Origin: Nemertoderma westbladi | Lineage: Eukaryota > Xenacoelomorpha > Nemertodermatida > Nemertodermatidae | Assembly (NCBI GenBank): GCA_032718475.1 | Contig: JAUCBJ010002164.1 | Span: 1 to 64,000 of the forward strand | Direction: 5' to 3' | DNA: 64,000 nucleotides | In this document: positions 53,522 through 63,200 of the stretch, one piece after another | How the letters are laid out: each line of letters opens with the position of its first letter | How positions within the stretch are numbered: position 1 is the stretch's first letter | Made by a program: the position numbers and the translations under genes | Notes under the pieces: generated by a model | Seen by the model: the letters and a program-made list of their open reading frames with translations, nothing else | The model's database searches: none | What the model was told of the DNA's origin: nothing

Positions 53522-53645
53522 ATAAAATTGGCCGCTAGGCTAATTTTATTATATACTTATTCCGTGACATTTATTTGCTGTAAAATTGGCCGTTTAGGCT
53601 AATTTTATCCATCTGCTATAAAATCGGCCGGTAGGCTAATTTTAT
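53522..53645 (+). promoter_or_regulatory. Three consecutive similar stem-loops before BEL-C gag
   Basis: Segments 53522-53549, 53580-53608 and 53618-53645 each read ATAAAATTGGCC, a 4-5 nt loop (GCTA, GTTTA, GGTA-like) and GGCTAATTTTAT. The arms pair over 11-12 bp with one G-T position that would be a wobble pair in RNA. The third has one extra mismatch. They end 86 nt before the gag ATG. Position and repetition suggest an RNA element in the leader, such as packaging, dimerisation or translation control; the function is inferred only from location. Confidence 0.7.
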
Positions 53646-53731
53646 ATGACTGTAATTAGTACCGTTTAAATATAAATACGGTAAATTTGATACTTTGACA
53701 CTCACATTTTACTTGACTTACAACTACCGAA

Positions 53732-54817
53732 ATGAGTGACAAACAAGACTATACGAAGAATACACAAACCGACTATGACTCATGTGACGGAGATAAGTCA
53801 GAAGCGGAAGAACCACAGGGGAAGACTCGTGAGCCTACCGAACCTACACCGTGCGCGTCACCAGTACATCCAACGGGAGTACCGGATGCCGTAGTACGAG
53901 GCGACGGCAGGACCGAGGACTTTCTAACTGTTCCGCAACCTAGATACAGGGAAACGGAGATGGTAAGTTCAGTAGGAAGCACAGAAAGTGTGGTTAGAAG
54001 CGTCGGAGGATACATGGCGCATATAACCAGGAGTATTGGAGAAGGCCAACGCATATTAGACGAGTTGACCACTCCGATGTCTCGATTCGAGTTCTACACC
54101 CTCCAGGTTAGAGTACAAAGTAGAGTACATAAGTCCGTAGATAATCTAATTGGTCTACAAGATCTAGCTAGACAGAGACAGGACATGGATACTCAACTTA
54201 GAATCCTCGAGAAACTAATGATCGCTAGAGAGAAACTGATTCAGTTTAAGTCGACGATTAGGCAGATACAACAGGAACAAGCGGACCAGTTGTTAGGTGA
54301 GTCAGTTTCGGACAAATTATTGCAGCCCGAGGAAGAACAGGAACTGTACCGACTGGATGGACAATTGAAACATCTGACGGACCACTTACGTATGTGCGGC
54401 GAGGATGTCGGAGATTGGGAAACTGTGCCGGAGGCTACGAGGGAAACTTCACTCGCACAAATCGAATCGGCACCGGGAATACTAAATCAATCATTGGTAA
54501 GTATTCGTAGCGAAATCTGCGAGGGAAGTATGGTCACGTCAGAAGTTGCTCGACAACAACAAGAATTCTACCGACAACGACGAGAAATGGAGGAACAAGC
54601 TCAACTTCTAGTGATGCAGGCAGCAGTAGAGGAAGAGAAGCTACGCGTTGCGAATGTAGCGAGAATCTCTCATCTACAGGAACAAGCTGAATTAGAAGCA
54701 GCTGAAGTAGAAAGGTTAGAGGTAGACATTGCCCAACGAACGGCAGCGGCTGATTTAGCGCAACGAAACGCAGCGGCTGAGTTAGAGCGACAAATGGCAG
54801 CGGCAGAATTAGAGTGA
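53732..54817 (+). pseudogene. BEL-C gag N-terminus, ended by a premature TGA
   Basis: 361 codons from MSDKQDYTKNTQTDYDSCDG. The first 90 residues are acidic and Pro/Thr-rich. From about residue 95 the protein is helical and coiled-coil-like (RSIGEGQRILDELTT, QVRVQSRVHKSVDNLIGLQD), ending in Ala/Glu/Arg repeats of the form AAAELERQM. The TGA at 54815 falls inside these repeats; the sister repeat just upstream (54786) has CGA at the same place, which argues for a C-to-T change in a gag frame that otherwise continues without break. Such coiled-coil extensions before DUF1759 are common in BEL gag proteins. Confidence 0.85.
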
Positions 54818-57800
54818 CAAACGGCAGCGGCGGAATTAGAGCGAGAAAGGTTAGTTTCGGAAGCACGGGCCGAAATGAAAACACGGCAAATAAAAGCTCA
54901 ATCCGCTATACGACAAGCGGAGTTTGAGGCGCAACGACAACAAACGGAACAACGAGAGAAGACAGCTAAACTTCATTTCGAACTCGAGAAGAAGGCGAGA
55001 GAATTAGCTGAAGCCAAGGAAAATCTGGATCTTCTAGCCCGCGATAGATCGATGAGATCTCGTGACGGACATGATTTGGACCAGTTAGAGGTAAGACATC
55101 GCCAAATTCAGGAACGGAAGAAGGAAGGAAGCGTAGGAGCACCCGGACAGGAACGACAATTAGTAAAAGACTTGTGTCAACGATTCCCACAAGTAACTCC
55201 TATGTTTGCACCAATTATGACTAAGAAACCTGTTTCGATTGCGGGTAGTAGTGATATTTCTCCTATCCATGGTGCGACGGAACACAGGTTGGTTATTCCG
55301 GACAAATTCATACCGTCAAGAGCAACGTCGTCGCCTATTTTGAAAGTCAAGGTAAGTAACCCACCGACTACCGATCGTAGTAGTTTATTGACCGGACCTG
55401 TACTACTAACGACAAAACAGGTGAGTCCACCTTTGACACCTAAACCGGTTACGCATTACACGTACCCAATGACGTTTCGACCTACAAGGCCAGTTGATTC
55501 AAAAGCGGTCATTCGACCACCGGTTCAGTTTACATCGCAATCTACGACTTCGAGGAAGACTTGTGAGCCTACCGAACAACGGAGACCAGTGGATACGCGA
55601 CCGTTCAACCAGTTTACATCGCAATCTACGACTTCGAGGAAGACTTGTGAGCCTTCCGAACAACGGAGACCAGTGGATACGCGACCGTTTAACCAGTTTA
55701 CATCGCAATCTACGACTTCGAGGAAGACTTGTGAGCCTACCGAACCACGGAGACCAGTGAACGATGTTCCGAAACGAAACGTTAGAATTCGTACGACGCA
55801 ACGGACGCGAGCACGTCGACCACCATATCCAGATGATAGTAGTACTTCGAGCGAATCGGATTACCCGAAACGCGAGGTATTTAGAACAGGGGCGGCCGAT
55901 GAATATAAACGCGAGCGTTCAGACAACTCCTTTGTAGACAATCCTCCACAAAATACACCAACACAGAAGGCGTTACAACCAACGGACGCAATCAGTACAC
56001 AACAGTTCGCCGACATCCTGCGACCAGTTGTTAACAAGTTGGCTCAGATTGAGGAACGTCTGGAGGAAGCTCAAACCGATAGTTCGAGGAACACTGAATT
56101 CGAACACAATAGACACCCGAAGGAACCACAAAGACCGGTACTTTCAAAACACACATCGTATCAGGGAAAAGCGCCAAGAAGGGAGAACATCAACCAGATT
56201 ACCAACCAAGGACGCGAAACTCTGAACGTTGCCGAGGAGATAGCGAAATTCGCAGCTAGACAAGGACTACCGGTGCAACAACCACCTAAGTTTTCCGGTA
56301 GCTCAAAACACTGGCACACTTTCGTAGACTATATCGAATCTCAGATCGCCGTGTGCACCTTTACATCACGGGAGAAGTTTAATTACCTGCTTCAAACGTT
56401 GTCGGGAGAACCTAAACGTTTGGCGGAGACCTTCGTTGGTGTACCGGACGCCTTCGAACTAGCGTACGATCGTTTAACTTCGATCTATGGAGGTACAGTC
56501 AGCATGGCCAGGTCAGTGATAGAGGAACTCTGTAAGGGAGGGGCTATTACTAAACCCGTCGACTTATTGAAACTGGCTGACAAAATAAAGAACGCTATCA
56601 CTACTTTGAGATCCATTGGACAACTTGACTACGGGAATACCCCTACAGTCCTATTAAAGATCATAGGACGACTCCACCATCGACTTCGTCGGGAGTGGAG
56701 GAAGATCGAATACCAGCGGGAAGAGCGGGGTGGATTCTTAAAACTGGAAGATGTGTACCTTTTGATATCCAGGGAAGCAGTGGTAGAAACTCGATCCAAC
56801 TACACTGACCAGCACATCGTAGCAGAAGGAATCGTCTTGCCATCCTCAAACCGACAAAAACCCCAGACAACATCCACCAAGACGGCCACTTACGCCACAT
56901 CGACGGAAACACGACAATTCTCGGACGGTAGTAGGGTATCCGCGCCCATTGGAATAAAGCAGACTAGACAGCAACTCAGTACAGACTTCAGCGGCTGCCA
57001 ATACTGCGAGCATTTAGGCAAGCGGTATATCGGTCACAAGTTGAGAGGTTGTCGACAGTTTCGCGAGTTAAACTCGGAAGAACGACGGCTGCAGATACAG
57101 CCATTGGACTCTTGTTGGCGGTGTACGCGACACGGACACATCCGCAAAGATTGCCCAAATACCGACACTTGTCCATCCTGTGGACGCAACCACGACGGTC
57201 TGCTCCACACAGACAGCCATACGCCGACAAAACGCTTCGCCAGGGAACACCCAGAAGCAGCAGCGAAATGTAATACGGCCTACAAGAATCGAGAATCGAA
57301 AACAACTCCAACTTTCGTGACACATATTAAGGATTGCTTCTCAGAACAATCCGGATCGTCGGACGAAGAGTCAGAAGACGACGACATATATTCCGATGGA
57401 GACGAACAACCATCGATCGCGCTTCTGACGACTGACCAACTAAAGGGATTCAGCGCAATTCCGATTAAGATTACTGGCACAAAAGGGAGCAAGAGAATCT
57501 ACGCTATCCTGGATTCAGCCTCATCTCACAGCTACGTGGATGAGCAGATAGCTGATGTCGTGACGGATCTCAGACAAGGTAAGCGCGTCAGTTACACCGT
57601 AAGTAGTATGCACGGACAACGTGCAATACCAGTGACACGAGTTAAGTTGGACTTAGACACTCTTCTTCCAAAATCGCAACATAGCGAAAAGGAGAGGTCT
57701 TTGTTACCCTTTAAGGATTTGACTTTTGCGGCCACCAAGGACTTTAGTAACCTACTAGGTCCTGTCCCAGAACAATCCTTGGAGGACCGTAAGTATTTCA

Positions 57801-60022
57801 GACACCTTGATGTACCTGAATGTCCTGTCAATTATAGATCGGTAGCCATGCTGATCGGGACAGACCAATTCAACCTACATCAAGTGTGGGAAACCAGACC
57901 ATCGGCAGTCGTAGCGGGAAACGCATACGCCTGTAGAACGCCGATAGGGTGGTATACTCGAGCGCCTGTGCGCACACTGGACATAAGTGACGAGGAAGAC
58001 GATGTACAAAGTACATGTAGTTTATTAACTACAAATTCAATTCATTCCTTTTCACACGACGTGGACCATACTACCTTACATACAAAACATGACAGATGTG
58101 TAACTAGTATGATAAGTCACAAGGAGCAGCTAATCCACCAGGTGAGTTTAGAACTTGGGGAGAAGACGAGTCAGCTAGAGATTCCATCGACGACAGATGA
58201 TAACGCCGGAAGGCTTGCGAGTCTACCTACCCCAACAACCTCAACAATGCCCGTCGATATCGATGACGACGCGTTAAGAAACCATCAAGTGGAACAAGCT
58301 GCATTGGACAAAGAATTAACGGAGAAGACTATCAGGTGGTTAGAACAAGATACAGCTGAACCATGTATGTCGGAACAAGAGAAACAATCTTTGAGGATCA
58401 TGGAAGATACTATCCGCCAGACGGAGGACGGACATTATGAGGTGGGGATGCTATGGCGTGACCAACGTCCCAAACTTATAAATAACTACCCACTAGCTTT
58501 AAGACGTCTACACTCAATACGACAACGTCTATTAAAGGATGAGAAAGCCCATCTGCAGTATAACACTCAGATGGAGACGTATTTGACCAAGGGATACGCT
58601 ATCCGAATGACTAACCCAGAGATAGTGACTAACCAGACATACTACTTACCACATCACTATGTGAGACATCCCGACAAACCAGACAAAGTACGTGTAGTCA
58701 ATGACTGTGCGGCTCTGTTTGAGGGAATGTCCCTCAATAGCGAGTTGATGGATGGACCAAACATGAATAATTATCTTATGGGGGTGATTATGCGCTTCCG
58801 TCAGCGTCAAGTAGCTTTTACTTGCGACGTCGAAGCTATGTTTCACCAAGTGAGAGCGTTAGAGCAAGACAGAGACAGTTTGAGGTTCCTCTGGTATCCG
58901 GAAGGAGACTTAAGTCTACCACCGGCGACTTACCAAATGCAAGTTCGCGTTTTCGGTGCCAGAGACAGCCCAAACTGTACAATGTATGCCCTAAAGCAAG
59001 CCGCTAGGGATCAGAAACACCTGTATGACCCAGAGATAATTAAGATTGTGGAACGTGACTTTTACGTCGACGACGGTTTACAGAGTTGCGACACAGTAGA
59101 ACGTGCTACAACAGTAGCACATCAATTACAGGACTGCTTAGCGGGCGGAGGTTTTAACCTCACCAAATTCGCCTCAAACAGTGCCGAATTAGTAGACTCA
59201 TTCGGAACGACTGAGCGTGGAGGTGGTGACATAGACCTAGAGTTTGAACCACTACCGACGACCAAGGTGTTGGGGCTCTTTTGGGACCCAAACACGGACA
59301 ACTTTCGAGTGAAGGTGAGACTGGACAGTCAAGAAAACACACTGACAAAGAGATCATGCTTGTCAAAATTGAGCCGATTGTTCGATCCATTAGGATTCAT
59401 CAGTCCAATAATACTGCAAGCCCGCATTTATATGCGCAGTATTTGGAAGGATGGACTGACATGGGACGAGCCGATCTCATCAGACCAAGTGGACTTATGG
59501 AAGACCTGGGAGGCAGAATTATCTTCGCTAGAGGATTATTCCATACCCAGAGTCTACTTTCCATTACAAACAACATTTCCTGACAACTTGGAATTACATT
59601 GTTTTTCTGACGCCAGTGACAACGGTTTTGGTGTGGCAGCGTACTTGCGCAGACAAGTAGACTCAGAAGAATTCGATGTTTCGCTCATTACTTCTAAGGC
59701 AAAAACAATGCCTACTAAGTATATGACGACACCACGAGCTGAGCTACAAGCCGCAACCCTGTCAACCACAATCGTGAACCTTATACAGACAGAACTACAG
59801 TCAAGTTTACAGATATTTTATTGGACTGACGCGACGTTGGTTTTATTTTACATAAACAACGACACACTTGAATTCAAGACATTCGTAGCTAACCGTCGCG
59901 CGGAAATTCTAGACCGTTCAATAAAGGAAGATTGGCGACATTGTCCCGGACCACAAAACCCAGCCGATATTGCGTCGCGAGGAATGATGCCTGAGGAATT
60001 CTGTAAACTGGAGAACAAATAA
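54818..60022 (+). pseudogene. BEL-C gag C-terminus, protease, RT and RNase H
   Basis: The frame continues from the gag stop; the first Met is at 54875. Residue numbers count from there. A charged helix comes first (1-70), then three copies of a 28-residue repeat starting QFTSQSTTSRKTCEP (about 218-300). DUF1759 gag domain at about 465-600 (PPKFSGSSKHWHTFVDY). Zinc knuckles CQYCEHLGKRYIGHKLRGC (about 708), CWRCTRHGHIRKDC (746) and CPSCGRNHDGLLH (767). Retropepsin near 880 with AILDSASSHSYV, Ala at the third triad position. RT at about 1250-1480 with YYLPHHYV, FTCDVEAMFHQV and YVDDGLQ (about 1397). RNase H near 1575-1700 with CFSDASDNGFGV, PRAELQAA, YWTDATLVLF and NPADIASRG. It ends in TAA at 60020, immediately before WQHGPQFL, a motif that follows RNase H in BEL-A too. 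Confidence 0.9.
55526..55777 (+). repeat. 84-bp in-frame triple repeat in BEL-C gag
   Basis: Three tandem copies of an 84-bp unit (28 codons), beginning near 55526, 55610 and 55694, encode QFTSQSTTSRKTCEP plus a basic, Pro-containing tail. Copies 1 and 2 are almost identical; copy 3 diverges at its end. Each contains one copy of the 20-nt GGAAGACTTGTGAGCCT motif. Confidence 0.93.
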
Positions 60023-61255
60023 TTTTGGCAACACGGACCCCAATTCTTGCAGAAATCGACACAAGATTGGCCACCGTTATACGACAACAAGTCTAACACC
60101 ATCCCTAAGGACGCCGAAATCAAGAAACCAAAAAAGGGGAAGGCAAAGAAAAAGACGACGGCGGCTAAACTCAAGAAGAAACCGAAGGCGAAATGGAAAG
60201 ATATGACTTCAAAGGTCAAGAACGGAAGACTTGCGAGCCTTTCTACACCAGACATATCGCCAGACGGTCAACCAGACACGTTACTAGACGGTCAACCAGA
60301 CGTTTTGCCAGACACGTCACTAGATATTTCGCCGAATGTTCCGCGAAACATTTTACCAGACATGTCACAAAATGTTCTACCAGACACTAGTAACATATTG
60401 ACAAATAGTAAAGCCGCAGTTTCTCTATTGGAGCGGCCTTCTATTGACAAACAACCAGACACGTTACTAGACGGTCAACCAGACGTTTTGCCAGACACGT
60501 CACTAGATATTTCGCCGGATGTTCCGCGAAACATTTTACCAGACATGTCACAAAATGTTCTACCAGACACTAGTAACATATTGACAAATAGAAAAGCCGC
60601 AGTTTCCCTATTGGAGCGGCCTTGTATTGACAAACTACCAATTTTGACGCACTTGAGCAACCATAAGCACGGTGAAACCTCATGTATTACAGATGTGGGT
60701 AGTACCTACGCTAATGTAAATACAGGTGTTACTCTGCGCTCAAGAGACATACCAAACTTGCAACCTATGGTGAGACCCGGGATTAATATCGGCAGAAAAA
60801 TAAGTTTACCGAAACCCACTGACCCCATAGAGTTCAAACCACCATTAACGATCGACTTACAAAGTACTGACAACCAAGGTAAGAAGACGAAGAAGGACAA
60901 ATTACTTGTAGACCCGGACGGATCAACAGTCAACAAGGGAATACCTACCGGCGGACCCGTGGGCCCTTCTAGTAAATCAAAACCTTCCAAATTCTCCATT
61001 GACTTACCTGATGACGTCACAAATACTTACGTCGACCGTATTGTAAACTTAACAGACTCTTGGACAAACGCTTGCCGAAAATTAGCGTGGATTGTACGTT
61101 TTGTACAATACGTTAAAGGCAAACGAGACTTTACACGTCGACTTACATTGGCTGAGATTGACAGGTGTGAGATTAAATTAATTCGCCATTACCAACTGCG
61201 ATATTTCGCGCGCGAATTCACATCTATAAATCAAGGTCAACCAATCAAGTCGTGA
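60023..61255 (+). pseudogene. BEL-C linker between RNase H and integrase, with duplication
   Basis: The same frame continues after TAA. It starts FWQHGPQFL, then a Lys-rich stretch (KKPKKGKAKKKTTAAK), then two 61-residue copies of an Asp/Pro/Leu-rich segment (QPDTLLDGQPDVLPDTSLDI...), then a linker with NLQPMVRPGINIGRK. From about 61040 comes the conserved BEL region before the integrase finger (WTNACRKLAWIVRFVQYVKG). It ends at TGA 61253 within the conserved segment. BEL-A and BEL-N have shorter acidic or plain linkers here, so the Lys-rich and duplicated block is a peculiarity of this element. The basic stretch could act as a nuclear-localisation or nucleic-acid-binding segment; this is speculation. 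Confidence 0.85.
60269..60634 (+). repeat. 183-bp in-frame tandem duplication in BEL-C
   Basis: Two copies of 183 bp (60269-60451 and 60452-60634) encode 61 residues each, differing at about three residues (Asn/Asp, Ser/Arg, Ser/Cys). The high identity marks a recent duplication that kept the frame. Confidence 0.93.
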
Positions 61256-62539
61256 CCAATATTGAGTTGGAGTCCGATTATTTATAATGGCTTAATTTGT
61301 CATAAATCTCGGCTTCAAAACATTGACTTTAACACAAACTTTAGATACCCAATAATAATACCACAGCATCACGAACTACAACGTGCAATGATACTGGACG
61401 CACATTTACATCTGAAACACGCTGGAAGACACCACTGTCTTTCCTACTTACGTACAAGATTTGTATTAATTAGACCCAGTAAAGCGTTAAGTTCAGTGAC
61501 ACGTACGTGTATTATTTGTAAAAAGGTACACTCTAGAATAGGTACCCAAGAAATGAGTGAACTTCCACAAGCACGACTTCAAGCATTCAGACCACCTTTT
61601 ACAGAGACTGGAATTGATTGCTTTGGTCCCATACATACGAAACGTGGACGTATACTAGTAAAACGCTGGGGACTGATTTTCACATGTATAACCAGTAGGG
61701 CAGTTCATATTGAACGTGTGATGGATCTTTCCACTAACGCGTTTATACTAGCATTGCGGCGATTTATCGCTAGACGCGGACTAGTAAAGTGCTTGTACTC
61801 AGACCAAGGGACAAACTTTGTTGGTGCTCGAAATGAGATTGCTAGAGCCTTTAAGAAATTAGATCATGATCAAATCTCGAACGAACTACAACCTCACAAG
61901 ATTGTTTGGAAGTTTAATCCTCCAGATAGTCCATGGAGAGGCGGAGTCTGGGAGAGATTGATTAGATCTATAAAGACAGCCATGGCAAAGGTCATTCCAG
62001 TAAACCACATATTGACAGATGACCAACTGACAACACTGTTTGTTGAAATCGAGGCAATACTAAATACTAGACCAATAGTATTAGTACCCGATGACAAACA
62101 ATCTCAGTTTGCTTTGACACCGGCACACCTGCTTATGCAGGCACCGACAACTTTGACGCCTATTTCTATTCCAATGGAAGGCGATAGCTATGGTAGAAAA
62201 GCGTGGAAAATCACGCAACTACTAGCTAACAAATTCTGGGAAATATGGCAAAACCATTATTTGCCCTCTATTTCTGCCAGAACAACTTGGTACAATAACA
62301 CCCGCGCATTAAAGCCGGGAGATCACGTGCTGTTAGCGGAAGTGAATCTAAAAAGACGCTTCTGGATAACAGGTGTAATTTTAGCCACACATCCATCTAT
62401 GGATGGAGTGACAAGAACTGTGACGGTACGGACAATTGACGGTCGTACAGTAGACAGACCGACTCAACGTCTCGTACTTCTTGAAGAGACTCGTAACGAG
62501 TCTGGAGATTACAAATCTCCACCTAATATTAGTAAATAA
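61256..62539 (+). pseudogene. BEL-C integrase and DUF5641-like C-terminus
   Basis: The frame continues after TGA; first Met at 61262. Integrase H2C2 finger at about residues 40-90 (HLKHAGRHHCLSYL...CIICKK). Core: first Asp in ETGIDCFGPI, second Asp in YSDQGTNFVGA, Glu in GGVWERLIRSIK, all intact, with FIARRGLVKCLYSD between. ILNTRPIV and LTPAHLL follow. The C-terminus is the DUF5641-type domain (KFWEIWQNHYLP, LKPGDHVLLAE, RFWITGVI). It ends at TAA 62537. The catalytic triad is complete and the domain is a full-length BEL integrase, lost to the upstream stop only. Confidence 0.9.
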
Positions 62540-63200
62540 TTAGGAGTTTACAAATAGATTTCCACGTACCTGTACACCGTAGTAAGGACAGCGGTAGAAT
62601 TCCATTGTCTTTATATGTGAACATTGAGGGTAGTACCCTTATGTGTCACATAGGAGCGGGATTTGTAGGTATAAGAAATGGAATTCTACTTGGAACTCAC
62701 AATATTGAGACATTTTCGAAATTTTAGACAATCCATTTGGATTTGAAAAATTTTTAAAAATTTTCTCCAGTGAATAGATTTCAGGGTACAGTCGGGTGGA
62801 ACTTAAAATTAGAGAAACAAGAGAGGAAGACTTGCGAGCCTTTCTTAAAATTTTAATTAAATTTTACACGGTCTTGTTTCAATAAGTTACGTCAAAATAG
62901 ACTCCCCTATATTTATTACTAATTCTTGATTGCTTATTTTCTGATAATAGTTTGGGATCAAAAAGTGAGTATTTTAGACTCACAGCCAGTTTAGCCCAAA
63001 TTCGTTTTTTATTTCGGCAAAAAATTTTAGATAAGAAGCAGCGTGTCATTAAAGAAACCCTAGATCTTAGGCTATGGGTAGGAGGTTAGAGCGTTGTCAA
63101 GCCAAAAGGGCAGACGAAACTCTCACGTCTCCTCACAACTAACTACAAACTCTGTTGTATTCCCTCTAGTAGTAATGATTATGTAACTATACCTCTAATT
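62540..63200 (+). other. BEL-C region between integrase and the downstream frame
   Basis: AT-rich, no gene. It contains AGGAAGACTTGCGAGCCTTT at 62822-62841, a non-coding copy of the 20-nt motif, and a candidate splice acceptor TTGTATTCCCTCTAG at 63169 before the downstream ORF. Sequence in the ORF frame is open from 63090 without an ATG until 63201. Confidence 0.5.

Larger units (their letters stand above)
51632..53731 (+). other. Long leader upstream of BEL-C gag
   Basis: 2.1 kb with no supported ORF (51427-51624 and 53298-53525 are chance). It contains a second promoter candidate, CATATAAATCAC (TATA at 52659-52665), a possible intron (donor GCAG/GTATTG at 52899, acceptor TTTTGTTTTTCAG at 53160) and three similar stem-loops at 53522-53645. 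It probably includes the LTR, primer-binding site and packaging leader of BEL-C, which cannot be delimited without the 3' LTR. Confidence 0.5.
53732..62539 (+). mobile_element. BEL-C internal region: BEL/Pao gag-pol with three stops
   Basis: Four open frames (53732-54817, 54875-60022, 60047-61255, 61262-62539) are all in the same register, so a single frame of about 2935 codons is interrupted only by TGA at 54815, TAA at 60020 and TGA at 61253. Domain order is the BEL/Pao one: gag, zinc knuckles, protease, RT, RNase H, integrase, DUF5641. The LTRs are not identified, and the element continues beyond 62539 with an extra frame. All pol catalytic motifs seen are intact, so inactivation is recent. 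Confidence 0.92.
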
